The notes under the pieces: model-generated
What the model was told of the DNA's origin: nothing
The model's database searches: none
The model's input: the letters and a program-made list of their open reading frames with translations, nothing else
In this document: one piece after another, positions 48,926 to 58,321 of the stretch
Position numbering within the stretch: position 1 is the first letter of the stretch
Layout of the letters: each line of letters begins with the position of its first letter
NCBI GenBank assembly: GCA_002305015.1
Contig: DBPW01000044.1
Location: 1 to 64,000, forward strand
Direction: 5' to 3'
DNA: 64,000 nt
DNA from: Bacteroidales bacterium UBA1410
Lineage (GTDB): Bacteria; Bacteroidota; Bacteroidia; Bacteroidales; Dysgonomonadaceae
Position numbers and translations under genes: made by a program

Positions 48926-48990
48926 GAATTCAGCGTATTACCAGGTTACTGAATTACCGAATAACCGAATTACCATTTTACCGTATTACT
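48926..48990. repeat. Short near-tandem repeat of GGTAATTC type
   Basis: On the minus strand units of 8-9 bases follow one another: GGTAAAAT, GGTAATTC, GGTTATTC, GGTAATTC, AGTAACCT, GGTAATAC. It overlaps the end of the MFS gene (stop at 48986) and lies about 125-190 bases upstream of clpB. Units are diverged; no hairpin or T-tract. Confidence 0.55.
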
Positions 48991-50368
48991 GAATATAATT
49001 CGGCTTTTCCAAACCATACCCCTTTATCCTGTCTTCTATTTTCAACAAAAAAGCAAAAAGAAGAGCTAAGAAACCAAATCCGGCAAAAATGAGCATCGGA
49101 AGAGTATAATCGTAGGTATTGACCGTTAATCCGTCGCGAACAGTCTGCCCGGTGATACAATATTTATCCAATACCCATCCGATCAGGAGAGGAACACCCA
49201 TTAATCCCCAGTTTTGTACCCAAAAAATCAATGCCATAGCCGTACCCAACTGCCTTTCGGGAACAATTTTCGTAACCGAAGGCCACATGGCAGAAGGAAC
49301 CAGCGAAAAAGCAATGCCAAGCACAATCACCAGCAAAATGGCAATTACCCAATTATTCAAAAACGGAACGGCAAAGAGCAAATGAACAACAATCAGCAGC
49401 ATTGACCCCCAAATCATGATGGAAGCCCCTTTGCCCAGTCGGTCATATATATTGCCAAACAAAGGCGTTAGCAATATGGTACCGAAAGGCAAGAGAGAGG
49501 GGATGAGACCTGCCAAATCCATATCTACTCCAAACTTGTTTACCATCAGATCGGTGGCATATTTCAAAAAAGGGAAAACAGCCGAATAAAACAACACGCA
49601 AAGAATGGCGATGAACCACCAACCCTTGTTGGTTACAATCTTTCGTATATCCGATATTTTGAATTCTTCTTCTTCCAAATTATCCGTTTTAGCATCGGCA
49701 ATCGATTGATCGAGCTTCTTGTCAAGAAAAATGTAAACCACAAATGCCAGCAACCCTATGCAAAGCGCAATCAACCCTACAAGCACCGATCGCGAAACAT
49801 CGGCCACCCCCGTTATTTTAGCTATCGGAACAGAGAAAGCCAGCGCAAAGGCCGTACCCACACGAGCCAACGCAACCTGCAAGCCCATAGCCAATGCCAA
49901 TTCTTTGCCTTGAAACCATTTATAGATCACTTTGGTGACGGTAATACCGGCAACTTCAACACCAACAGCAAAGGTGGCATATCCGATACTTGCAAAAAAA
50001 ACTTGTGATTTTATTCCCCACATACTGCTGCCTTGAAGCGTGGTTGACGATATTGCCCAATATTGGATTGCCGTACCGATTACCATAATCAACGCTGCTC
50101 CAAAACCGGTTATACGCACCCCTACCTTGTCGAGAATAATCCCCCCGAAAATCAACATCAAAAGAAAAACATTGAACCACCCGTAAGCACTCGTAAATGT
50201 ACCGTAGTCGCTACTCGTCCACCCGATCTGTCCTTCAAGAAGTCCTTTCAACGGGGACATTACATCCGCAAAAAAATAACCGCACATCATCGTAAAAGAT
50301 GCGAGAGCAAGGGCAGTCCACCGCGCTTTCTTCGAATCACGAAGCGTTTCTCTGATTTTTTCTGTCAT
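48986..50368 (-). CDS. MFS transporter
   Basis: An inner-membrane transporter of 460 residues with about twelve membrane helices and a central cytoplasmic loop (ADAKTDNLEEEEFKISDIRK). MFS loop motifs are seen as GGIILDKVGVRITGFG after TM2 and FGNIYDRLGKGASIMIWG in the second half. Its overall look (CGYFFADVMSPLKGLLE, YGWFNVFLLMLIFGG) is closest to the MFSD1-like or nitrate/oxalate-type MFS groups, but I cannot name the substrate. It has its own promoter (50449-50456) and no co-transcribed neighbour apart from possible read-through into clpB. Confidence 0.9.
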   Translation of the reverse strand: MTEKIRETLRDSKKARWTALALASFTMMCGYFFADVMSPLKGLLEGQIGWTSSDYGTFTSAYGWFNVFLLMLIFGGIILDKVGVRITGFGAALIMVIGTAIQYWAISSTTLQGSSMWGIKSQVFFASIGYATFAVGVEVAGITVTKVIYKWFQGKELALAMGLQVALARVGTAFALAFSVPIAKITGVADVSRSVLVGLIALCIGLLAFVVYIFLDKKLDQSIADAKTDNLEEEEFKISDIRKIVTNKGWWFIAILCVLFYSAVFPFLKYATDLMVNKFGVDMDLAGLIPSLLPFGTILLTPLFGNIYDRLGKGASIMIWGSMLLIVVHLLFAVPFLNNWVIAILLVIVLGIAFSLVPSAMWPSVTKIVPERQLGTAMALIFWVQNWGLMGVPLLIGWVLDKYCITGQTVRDGLTVNTYDYTLPMLIFAGFGFLALLFAFLLKIEDRIKGYGLEKPNYIQ

Positions 50369-50448
50369 TTGAATTTTCTTTAATGTGTTAATTTATATTC
50401 TGTGCTATTTATTCTGGTCCTTGTTTTGTTTACTTCATGCTGAAACTG

Positions 50449-50456
50449 CAAAGGTA
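50449..50456 (-). promoter_or_regulatory. -7 promoter element of the MFS gene
   Basis: The minus strand reads TACCTTTG (TAnnTTTG), 81 bases upstream of the ATG at 50368. No TTG at the usual -33 spacing. Confidence 0.55.
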
Positions 50457-50613
50457 TAAATTATCGAACATTATAGTTTTAAAACCTCGTATATTTTAGT
50501 TATATATTGACAGCCAAAGGAAGTTGGCAATGTATTCGGTAAAATTTCGACCGATACCTCAAAAGTACATCATGAGCCGAACAAAACACGCTTTTCCATT
50601 AGGAATTTTATTG

Positions 50614-50621
50614 TAAATTTG
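50614..50621 (+). promoter_or_regulatory. -7 promoter element of the C11 peptidase gene
   Basis: TAAATTTG (TAnnTTTG) lies 16 bases before the ATG at 50637. It overlaps the upstream in-frame ATG at 50619, which is therefore unlikely to be the start. Confidence 0.6.
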
Positions 50622-50636
50622 CGAATAATTATAAGG

Positions 50637-51851
50637 ATGATGAGCAAAACAAATACATTGGGGAAATCGGCAAGGTTTTTCATCTGTTTACTCTTCCTTT
50701 CTTTCTTTCTGATGTCCTGCGTGAAAGAAGAAGTGGAACTGCCCAACCAAAAGACGTTATTGATGTATCTGCCTTGGCCGGAAGATAGGACATTAACAAA
50801 GGCTTTCAAGACAAACCTATCGGATTTGGAAAAAGCAATCAGTAGAAACGGACTGAAGGACGAAAAAGTAGTTGTATTTATGTCGACCGGATCAACGCAA
50901 GCTACGATGTATGAAATAACCTGCAAAAATGGCATATGCAAACATGACACCCTGAAAAATTACAGTAATCCGTCTTTTACTACTACTGAAGGTATTGCCT
51001 CTATTCTGAGTGACATGAAAAGAGTTGCACCGGCACTCACCTATGCTATGATTATCGGGGGGCATGGCATGGGCTGGCTTCCTGTTTATCCGACTTACTC
51101 AACCCCTCTGAGAGCAATAACCACATCTGTATCATCCTTTAAAAATTACTGGGAATACGAAGGAGCATTCCACACCCGTTACTTTGGCGGAACAATCCCC
51201 GAATACCAAACCGATATCACAACGCTGGCGGATGCTATCGCGAGAACGGGAATAAAAATGGAATATATTCTTTTCGACAATTGTTACATGTCCTCGATAG
51301 AGGTCGCCTATGAATTACGTAATGTAACCAATTATCTGATCGCTTCACCTACCGAAATAATGGCGTATGGGATGCCCTATGCCGTTGTGGGAGAATTTTT
51401 GCTGGGAAAAACCAATTACCAAGCCATCTGCGACGGATTTTACTCATTCTACTCTGCTTATGAAGCGCCCTACGGAACATTGGCGGTAACCGATTGTTCC
51501 GAACTGACTTCTACTGCATCCCTCATGAATGACATAAACCGTGATTATACCTTTGATGCTACCCAACTCGACTCCTTACAACGGATGGACGGCTATGATC
51601 CGGCGATATTCTACGATATGGGTGATTATGTAGCCCATTTGTGCAAAGATGAGCAGTTGTTGATGCGATTCGAAGACCAGCTAAATCGTACGGTTCCTTA
51701 CAAAACACGTACAGACAAATTTTACACGAAAAGTAAAGGCGTTTTGCCAATCCATGTCTATTCCGGAATCACAACTTCCGATCCAAGTGATAACCCACGG
51801 GTAAGCATCGATAAAACAAAAACCGGCTGGTACCGGGCAACTCACAACTAA
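50637..51851 (+). CDS. Clostripain-related (C11) cysteine peptidase lipoprotein
   Basis: An exported lipoprotein of 404 residues: signal and lipobox FFICLLFLSFFLMSC with Cys28. The catalytic pair of the C11 family is visible: His143 in IIGGHGMGW and Cys216 in LFDNCYMSSIEVAYEL. C11 peptidases cleave after Arg or Lys, usually after self-activation; the protein should sit on the outer membrane or its surface. The start at 50637 (or the next ATG, 50640) follows from the promoter. Alone between divergent MFS and downstream cutC; its substrate is not known. Confidence 0.88.
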   Translation: MMSKTNTLGKSARFFICLLFLSFFLMSCVKEEVELPNQKTLLMYLPWPEDRTLTKAFKTNLSDLEKAISRNGLKDEKVVVFMSTGSTQATMYEITCKNGICKHDTLKNYSNPSFTTTEGIASILSDMKRVAPALTYAMIIGGHGMGWLPVYPTYSTPLRAITTSVSSFKNYWEYEGAFHTRYFGGTIPEYQTDITTLADAIARTGIKMEYILFDNCYMSSIEVAYELRNVTNYLIASPTEIMAYGMPYAVVGEFLLGKTNYQAICDGFYSFYSAYEAPYGTLAVTDCSELTSTASLMNDINRDYTFDATQLDSLQRMDGYDPAIFYDMGDYVAHLCKDEQLLMRFEDQLNRTVPYKTRTDKFYTKSKGVLPIHVYSGITTSDPSDNPRVSIDKTKTGWYRATHN

Positions 51852-51874
51852 GAAGCGAGAATCATCGGTTCATC

Positions 51875-51905
51875 TTGGTTTATCGTTACGCAAGAATTAT
51901 CTTTG
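51875..51905 (+). promoter_or_regulatory. Promoter of cutC
   Basis: TTG at 51875-51877, a 20-nt spacer, then TATCTTTG at 51898-51905: a full Bacteroidota promoter. It overlaps the upstream in-frame ATG at 51903, which argues for the start at 51951. Confidence 0.75.
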
Positions 51906-51950
51906 CACCATCTTTTAATATCTATCGATAATAAGAAATACCTGCAAAAG

Positions 51951-52703
51951 ATGGATTATAAAATAGAAATATGTGCCAATTCCGTTGCCAGTTGTTTGGA
52001 AGCCCAAAAAGGCGGAGCGTATCGGGTTGAACTTTGCGCATCCATTCCCGAAGGCGGCACAACTCCTTCGTACGCTACCATTGCATTGGCGCGTGAATTA
52101 CTGAACATTAAACTTCATGTAATCATTCGACCACGGGGTGGCGATTTTCTTTATTCCCTTTTGGAGCACAACATCATGCTCAACGATATCGAAACAGCCA
52201 AAAAACTGAACGCCGATGGCGTGGTGATAGGTTGTCTCACTCCGCATGGCGACGTGGACATGCGACGAAACCGCGAACTGATTGATGCAGCCGAAGGCAT
52301 GAGCGTCACTTTTCACAGGGCTTTCGATATGAGCCGAGATCCTTTTGAAAGTCTAGAAAATATTATATCTTTGGGATGTGACAGATTGCTTACTTCGGGA
52401 CAGCAACCGAAAGCCGAACAGGGTATTCCTCTGTTAAAGCAATTGGTACAACAGGCAGGCGAGCGAATCATCATTATGCCGGGAAGCGGCATCAACGAAT
52501 ATAATATTGCAAAAATTGCCCGTGAAACGGGAGCAAAAGAATTTCATTTATCGGTACGCGAAAAAGTTGAAAGCAACATGATCTATCGCAAGCCGTTGCT
52601 CTCTATGGGAGGAACAACAAGCACGATAGACGAATATACACAAGAAATCACCAGCGCATTGCGTGTAGAAAAGGCCTTAAAAAATTTACTGCAGGAAGGA
52701 TAA
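51951..52703 (+). CDS. cutC: CutC family protein (copper homeostasis protein)
   Basis: A TIM-barrel protein of 250 residues. It starts MDYKIEICANSVASCLEAQK with family marks GGAYRVELCASIPEGGTTPS, VIIRPRGGDFLYS, TFHRAFDMSRDP, and RLLTSGQ, and IIIMPGSGINEYN. The family was named for a copper phenotype in Escherichia coli, but the reaction is unknown and the copper role is disputed. It lies between the C11 peptidase and the GH20 gene; a shared transcript with the latter (57-base gap) is possible. Confidence 0.92.
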   Translation: MDYKIEICANSVASCLEAQKGGAYRVELCASIPEGGTTPSYATIALARELLNIKLHVIIRPRGGDFLYSLLEHNIMLNDIETAKKLNADGVVIGCLTPHGDVDMRRNRELIDAAEGMSVTFHRAFDMSRDPFESLENIISLGCDRLLTSGQQPKAEQGIPLLKQLVQQAGERIIIMPGSGINEYNIAKIARETGAKEFHLSVREKVESNMIYRKPLLSMGGTTSTIDEYTQEITSALRVEKALKNLLQEG

Positions 52704-52760
52704 ACAATAGAAACCAACATCGAAACGATATTCGCTAAAATAACTAAATAATTAAATGAC

Positions 52761-55094
52761 ATGGAAAAGATCAGGTATTTTATTATGTGCGTGGCAGCGA
52801 CAGGACTTTTATGTTCCTGTTCCGGAAAAAAAGAAATGAAAGAGGCCAATTATCAGGTAGTGCCTCTGCCCTCTGAAATAACCACAGAAGATGGGGCGCC
52901 TTTTACGTTATCGAAAGCCACAAAAATCGTTTTCCCGCAGGAAAATGAAAAAATGGAGCGTAATGCGCAATTTCTGGCAGAATATTTGGAAACCGCCACA
53001 GGCTTTAAGCCCGAAACAACCTCTACCGCTCCCCAAAAAAATGCCATTATTCTGGCACTGGGACCGGAAAACGAAAATCCGGAAGCTTACCGAATAGAAG
53101 TTACGGAAAACACCATTACCATAACCGGTTCGAGCGAAGCGGGTGTTTTCTATGGAATCCAAACGTTGCGAAAAGCAACACCTGTAGGCGAAAATATTTC
53201 GGTGATGTATCCGCAAGTCATCATCAATGACCAACCGAGATTCGGCTACAGAGGAATGATGCTCGATGTAGCTCGCCATTTCGAACCGGCCGATTTTATA
53301 AAAAAATACATCGACATGCTGGCTCTTCACAACATCAACCGATTCCATTGGCATCTCACCGATGATCAGGGATGGAGAATAGAAATTAAAAAATTCCCCA
53401 AACTCACCGAAATCGGTGCCTTCAGAAAAGAAACCGTTATCGGGAAAAATACGGGTAAATACGACGGCAAACCACACGGCGGATTTTATACACAGGACGA
53501 AATCAGAGATATCGTAAAATATGCCGAAGAACGTTACATCACCATCATTCCCGAAATAGATCTGCCGGGACATATGCTTTCTGCCTTAGCCGCTTATCCC
53601 GAACTGGGATGCACGGGAGGTCCATACGAAGTAGCCAAAGAATGGGGTGTCTTTGAAGATGTGCTCTGCCCCGGCAAAGAGGCTACCTTTGAATTTTTGG
53701 AAGGTGTTCTCAGTGAAGTAATGGAACTTTTCCCTTCGAAATACATCCATATCGGCGGTGACGAATGCCCCAAAGTCCGCTGGGAAAAATGTCCGGATTG
53801 TCAACGACGCATCAAGGAACTCGGGCTGAAAGACGACAGCAAACACACTGCCGAACATTACCTACAAAGCTATGTTACTGCCCGCATCGAGAAATTTCTC
53901 AACGATCACGGAAGAAACATCATTGGTTGGGATGAAATTCTGGAAGGCGAACTTGCCCCCAATGCCACGGTGATGTCATGGCGCGGCATGGAGGGAGGTA
54001 TTATGGCTGCTCAAATGAATCATGATGTGATCATGACTCCGACATCGTATTGCTATTTCGATTATTATCAAACCCAAGATATCGAAAACGAACCGTTGTC
54101 CATCGGGGGATACGTTCCTATTGAAAAAGTGTACAGTTTTGAACCCGTTCCCGAAGTACTGACCCCCGAACAAAAGAAACACATTTTAGGACCGCAAGCC
54201 AATCTTTGGACGGAATATATCAAAACGCCTGAACATGTAGAGTACATGGTTATGCCGCGTATTGCCGCACTCTGTGAAGTACAATGGATGCAACCCGAGA
54301 AGAAAAACTACGAAGAATTTCTGAAAAGATTGCCACGTCTGCTGGCTTTATACGATAAGCTGGGATACAATTATGCAACGCATGTATTCGACATTCAAGC
54401 CAAATTAACACCCAACTTCGAAACCAATTCGCTCGAAGTGGAATTATCTACCATCGACAATGCTCCCATCTATTATACGCTGGATGGCGGAGAACCAACC
54501 GCATCATCTACGCTATACGAAGGTAGTTTCACCATAAAAGAAGATGCTGAAATTAAAGCTGTAGCCCTTCGTGAAAATGGGAAAAACAGTAAAATATATC
54601 ACGAAAAAGTGAAGGTAAGCAAATCCACTTTCAAGCCCATTACATTGCTTACCAACCCGGCACCTAATTATGCATTCAGTGGTGCAAGCATGTTGGTGGA
54701 CGGATTGTTCGGAAGCAGTTCAAACTATAAAACCGGCAGATGGATAGGATTTCAGAAGGAAGATCTGATCGCCGTCATCGATATGCTCGAACCCACAACA
54801 ATATCCAAAGCAGAAATCAGAAATGCCGTTGAAACCGGTGACTGGGTTTTCGACGCATCGGAAATAGCCGTTGCTTCATCGGATAACGATTCCGTTTTCA
54901 CTCCGGTAAAGAGTGAAAAATTCATCGATGCAAAAATGGAAAACTGGTCGGATGTAGTAACACACACGCTGACTTTCGATCCGGTAACTGCCCGTTATTT
55001 CAAGGTTACGGTTAAGCCTTCCCTTATTCCGGCATGGCATCCGGGAAAAGGAAATAGAGCTTTTATTTTTGTCGATGAAATTGTGTTGGATTAA
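52761..55094 (+). CDS. Beta-N-acetylhexosaminidase (GH20) lipoprotein
   Basis: A lipoprotein of 777 residues: lipobox LCSC with Cys20 (MEKIRYFIMCVAATGLLCSC). The GH20b N-terminal domain (about 30-155) is followed by the catalytic TIM barrel (about 160-510) with HIGGDEC holding the Asp334-Glu335 pair; the N-acetyl group gives substrate-assisted catalysis. Behind it are a beta-sandwich (about 545-610, IYYTLDGGEPTASSTLY, chitobiase C-terminal type) and an F5/8 type C-like domain (about 625-777). It should cut terminal GlcNAc or GalNAc from host or mucin glycans outside the cell. It is followed by a bidirectional terminator. Confidence 0.95.
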   Translation: MEKIRYFIMCVAATGLLCSCSGKKEMKEANYQVVPLPSEITTEDGAPFTLSKATKIVFPQENEKMERNAQFLAEYLETATGFKPETTSTAPQKNAIILALGPENENPEAYRIEVTENTITITGSSEAGVFYGIQTLRKATPVGENISVMYPQVIINDQPRFGYRGMMLDVARHFEPADFIKKYIDMLALHNINRFHWHLTDDQGWRIEIKKFPKLTEIGAFRKETVIGKNTGKYDGKPHGGFYTQDEIRDIVKYAEERYITIIPEIDLPGHMLSALAAYPELGCTGGPYEVAKEWGVFEDVLCPGKEATFEFLEGVLSEVMELFPSKYIHIGGDECPKVRWEKCPDCQRRIKELGLKDDSKHTAEHYLQSYVTARIEKFLNDHGRNIIGWDEILEGELAPNATVMSWRGMEGGIMAAQMNHDVIMTPTSYCYFDYYQTQDIENEPLSIGGYVPIEKVYSFEPVPEVLTPEQKKHILGPQANLWTEYIKTPEHVEYMVMPRIAALCEVQWMQPEKKNYEEFLKRLPRLLALYDKLGYNYATHVFDIQAKLTPNFETNSLEVELSTIDNAPIYYTLDGGEPTASSTLYEGSFTIKEDAEIKAVALRENGKNSKIYHEKVKVSKSTFKPITLLTNPAPNYAFSGASMLVDGLFGSSSNYKTGRWIGFQKEDLIAVIDMLEPTTISKAEIRNAVETGDWVFDASEIAVASSDNDSVFTPVKSEKFIDAKMENWSDVVTHTLTFDPVTARYFKVTVKPSLIPAWHPGKGNRAFIFVDEIVLD

Positions 55095-55111
55095 TTGCAA
55101 CAAACAACAAT

Positions 55112-55147
55112 AAAAAACGCATCGGGAGAAATTACGATGCGTTTTTT
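55112..55147. terminator. Bidirectional terminator between GH20 and nhaD
   Basis: A 13-bp perfect stem: AAAAAACGCATCG (55112-55124) and CGATGCGTTTTTT (55135-55147), 10-nt loop. The A-run and T-run at the two sides make it work in both directions for the convergent genes. Confidence 0.9.
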
Positions 55148-55151
55148 ATTA

Positions 55152-56558
55152 TCACCCAAGCAAGATAAACACCGCTGCACCGGCAATATACCCAAGCAAA
55201 GCCAACGGCGTAAATCTCTTGAAATAATATCCGAAACTTATTTTTTCGAGTCCCATTACCGTAACGCCGGTTGCCGAACCAATAATAAAAATGCTACCTC
55301 CGGTTACGGCACAATAAGCAAGGAACGTCCAAAAACCGCCATCAGCCACAAAAGCCTGCAGATAAGGAGTTATCACCGCCGAAGCCTCCACAACAGGATA
55401 CATCCCTATTGTCGCAGCCACAAGTGCCACATTATCCACAACCGAAGAAACCGCTCCTATAAGAAAACTGATGAGATAGGGTTGGTTGAAGGTCGACGAT
55501 AAAGCATCGGCAAACATACTCAACTGTCCACCGGTTTGTAAGGCAGCAACAGACATCAGGATGCCGAGAAAAAAGAAAATGGTAGGAAGATCAACAGTCT
55601 GAAAAAGTTTTGAAATCCTCAACTTGTCCGAATCTTCAATGTAATTTATGTCTCCATACATCGAATCCGTATAAATCCATAGAAATACCAGACCCAACAA
55701 CACACACATAAAAGCGGGAAGATGGGTCAACATCTGAAAAACGGGAACCAATGCCAACGACAAAAATCCGATAAGAAAAATAATCACCCTCGATTTCATC
55801 GGAATCAATCGCACATACTCGTCTTCTTTTGTCAATGTACTGGGTACTCTCAGTGTTCTACCTTTTTTGAATAACCAAAAATGGGCAATTGTCAAAGGAA
55901 CAAGCAAATTTACAAAAGCAGGTAAAAACACATGGCTTATCTGATGCCATGCACTAATGTTCCCACCGGTCCACAACAACAGTGTAGTAACATCGCCAAT
56001 AGGTGACCACGAACCGCCGGCATTTGCCGCAATCACAATAATGGAGGCATATTTCATTCGATCGGTGCGATCGGGGACCAGCTTTCGCAACACGGCAATC
56101 AATACGATAGCTGCAGCCAAATTATCCAGTAATGCAGAAAAGAAAAAAGAAGACAAACCAATATACCAAAGCAAACGGCGTTTATCCGACGTTTTCAGAT
56201 AAGTAGCAACCGCCGCAAATCCTCCATGTTTATCTACTATACTGACAATCAACATGGAGCACATGACAAAAAACAACGTCTCGGCTACATCGCCCAAATG
56301 AGGGACAAAAGCGCTCTCCGTTAAATACGTATTGACCTGTTCCTTAACAGGAAGATTGGAAATACCCGTTTGCCGGACAAATTGGTAAAAAAGGGGATTA
56401 TGCCTTTCTACCAAAATGCGTTGTCCATCAAACATAAGCATCAGCCAAAGAACAACACACATGAAAAGAGCCGTAGCAGATTTATTTATCTTGATAAAGT
56501 CTTCTAAAGCAATAGCTACGATGCCCAGCAAAAAAACAACAGGCATAACATAATACAT
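55152..56558 (-). CDS. nhaD: NhaD-type sodium:proton antiporter
   Basis: An inner-membrane antiporter of 468 residues with about twelve membrane segments. Family features include SSFFFSALLDNLAAAIVLIAVLRK with an aspartate in the membrane, ANAGGSWSPIGDVTTLLLW, and VSSVVDNVALVAATIGMYP, repeats of the NhaD/arsenic-permease fold. It exports sodium in exchange for protons and helps at alkaline pH or high salt. It starts 19 bases after the nfo stop on the same strand, so it is probably co-transcribed with nfo. Confidence 0.92.
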   Translation of the reverse strand: MYYVMPVVFLLGIVAIALEDFIKINKSATALFMCVVLWLMLMFDGQRILVERHNPLFYQFVRQTGISNLPVKEQVNTYLTESAFVPHLGDVAETLFFVMCSMLIVSIVDKHGGFAAVATYLKTSDKRRLLWYIGLSSFFFSALLDNLAAAIVLIAVLRKLVPDRTDRMKYASIIVIAANAGGSWSPIGDVTTLLLWTGGNISAWHQISHVFLPAFVNLLVPLTIAHFWLFKKGRTLRVPSTLTKEDEYVRLIPMKSRVIIFLIGFLSLALVPVFQMLTHLPAFMCVLLGLVFLWIYTDSMYGDINYIEDSDKLRISKLFQTVDLPTIFFFLGILMSVAALQTGGQLSMFADALSSTFNQPYLISFLIGAVSSVVDNVALVAATIGMYPVVEASAVITPYLQAFVADGGFWTFLAYCAVTGGSIFIIGSATGVTVMGLEKISFGYYFKRFTPLALLGYIAGAAVFILLG

Positions 56559-56577
56559 AACTCTGCTAAATTATCAA

Positions 56578-57420
56578 TTAGTGTATGAGTGAATAGAGCA
56601 ATTGTATTTCTTGAGGCCACAACGTTTCATTGGGCGTCTCGAGAATAAGCGGCATATCGTCGAAGCGCGGATCATTCATGATAAACCGAAAAAGGTCGAT
56701 TCCCATGATGCCTTCTCCAATATTGTCGTGACGATCGACCCGTGAAGCTACCTCTTTCTTGGAATCATTGATATGCATTCCCCGTAGATAGTTAAAACCA
56801 ACAATCGCATCGAATTTTTGAAAGGTAGCCTCGAAATCTTCACTTGTGCGTATCTCGTAACCGGCTGCCAACGTGTGAGCTGTATCGATACATACCCCTA
56901 CCCTGCTTTTATCCTCTACTTTATCGATAATATAGGCCAAGTGTTCAAACCGATAACCCAAATTGGTCCCTTGTCCTGCCGTATTTTCGATCACTGCAGT
57001 AACGCCGGAGGTTTTTTCCAATGCGAGATTGACGGATTCGGCAATTCTATCCATGCATGCCTCTTCCGATATCAGATTGAGATGGCTGCCGGGATGAAAA
57101 TTAAAGCGGTTCAATCCAAGTTGCTCACAGCGCTTCATTTCATCGAAAAAAGCCATACGCGATTTTTTCAACCCCTCTTCTTCGGGATGACCAAGATTAA
57201 TCAGGTAACTGTCGTGAGGGAGAATATGATCGGGAGAATAACCAAATTCATAGCAGCGCGCTTTGAAAAGCTCGATATTTTGTTCGGAATAAGGAGCCGC
57301 AAACCATTGCCGCTGATTTTTTGTAAAAAAAGCAAATGCTTTCGCTCCAATTTGATGAGCATTCACCGGAGCATTTTCCACTCCTCCTGCCGCACTTACA
57401 TGTGCACCAACGTATTTCAT
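56578..57420 (-). CDS. nfo: Deoxyribonuclease IV (AP endonuclease)
   Basis: An apurinic/apyrimidinic endonuclease of 280 residues, zinc-dependent TIM barrel. Metal-binding motifs: NFHPGSH near residue 110, a Glu in [53 protein letters not shown], and LETPNE near the end. It starts [17 protein letters not shown] as expected. It repairs abasic and oxidised sites. A -7 box is at 57447-57454. nhaD follows after 19 bases. Confidence 0.97.
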   Translation of the reverse strand: MKYVGAHVSAAGGVENAPVNAHQIGAKAFAFFTKNQRQWFAAPYSEQNIELFKARCYEFGYSPDHILPHDSYLINLGHPEEEGLKKSRMAFFDEMKRCEQLGLNRFNFHPGSHLNLISEEACMDRIAESVNLALEKTSGVTAVIENTAGQGTNLGYRFEHLAYIIDKVEDKSRVGVCIDTAHTLAAGYEIRTSEDFEATFQKFDAIVGFNYLRGMHINDSKKEVASRVDRHDNIGEGIMGIDLFRFIMNDPRFDDMPLILETPNETLWPQEIQLLYSLIH

Positions 57421-57446
57421 ATTTCTAAAATTTGCTATTGTTTAAA

Positions 57447-57454
57447 CAAAGATA
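57447..57454 (-). promoter_or_regulatory. -7 promoter element of the nfo-nhaD operon
   Basis: The minus strand reads TATCTTTG (TAnnTTTG), 27 bases upstream of the ATG at 57420; a TTTGTTG lies 13-18 bases further upstream, a little close for a -33 element. Confidence 0.6.
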
Positions 57455-57484
57455 GGTTTATCTCTTTCAACAAAAAATTATTTT

Positions 57485-58288
57485 TTAAAAACTCATCGCT
57501 ATTCCACCCCCATAAACATGGTCGCCTGTTATAGGATAAATCAGGAAAGAAACACCCTTTTCAACTTTTCTGTTTTTCAATTTATCGAACAACAGATAAC
57601 ATAAATCGGCAGACGCCATACCGATGCCCGCTCCTGCAACCACATCGCTCAACCAATGTTTATTATTTAGTATCCTAAACACACCTGTACCTGTGGCTGC
57701 AACATAACCCCCTATCGCAATCCAAGGCGAAACCTCGCTATATTCCATTCTTAAAAATTCCGCTGATGCAAACGCCATAGCGGTATGTTGTGACGGAAAG
57801 GAATCATACGAACTATTATCGGGACGTCTGACATGGGTCATTTTTTTCAGTGAAAGTACAATTGAAGTTGAAATTGCCAGCGAAGTCATACCCACTATCG
57901 CTTCTTCTTTCAAACTATGACTTCCTCTCACCCCACATGCACCTAAAAGAAACACTGAAGCTGTAGGAAGAAACTGACTGTAATTATCCAAACCGCTTTT
58001 AAAATGAGGCCAATTTTCCTCTACCTCGTTTCTTATTGATGAATCGATGGATTTCAAATTATTATTTCCAAGCGAAACAATTCCATAACCGACAAATATG
58101 GCAGGAATAATAAAATTTTCGATTTTGATTGATTTCCTATTGCTGAGAGCATTCTTCCCCGAATTCGAAAGTATCAAATCAATTCCGTTGTCCGTCGAAT
58201 TCTCCCTTCCTGCTTCTCCCATTGAAACATATTGAGCATGGGTAATAAAAGGCAACAAAAAGAGTAAAAATAAAATGCTTCGTTTCAT
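57485..58288 (-). CDS. PAP2 family phosphatase, exported
   Basis: A protein of 267 residues from the ATG at 58288 (MKRSILFLLFLLPFITHAQ, signal peptide); an upstream ATG at 58306 would precede it with MRGVWE. The PAP2 motifs: KKMTHVRRPD, SFPSQHTAMAFA (PSQH in place of the usual PSGH), and NNKHWLSDVVAGAGIG with the catalytic His and Asp. It is a membrane or periplasmic acid phosphatase; the lipid phosphate or other substrate is unknown. It follows the histidine kinase gene of the phosphate operon by 33 bases, which fits phosphate scavenging. Confidence 0.9.
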   Translation of the reverse strand: MKRSILFLLFLLPFITHAQYVSMGEAGRENSTDNGIDLILSNSGKNALSNRKSIKIENFIIPAIFVGYGIVSLGNNNLKSIDSSIRNEVEENWPHFKSGLDNYSQFLPTASVFLLGACGVRGSHSLKEEAIVGMTSLAISTSIVLSLKKMTHVRRPDNSSYDSFPSQHTAMAFASAEFLRMEYSEVSPWIAIGGYVAATGTGVFRILNNKHWLSDVVAGAGIGMASADLCYLLFDKLKNRKVEKGVSFLIYPITGDHVYGGGIAMSF

Positions 58289-58321
58289 TTCCCATACCCC
58301 CCTCATTCGCTAAACGAGAAA

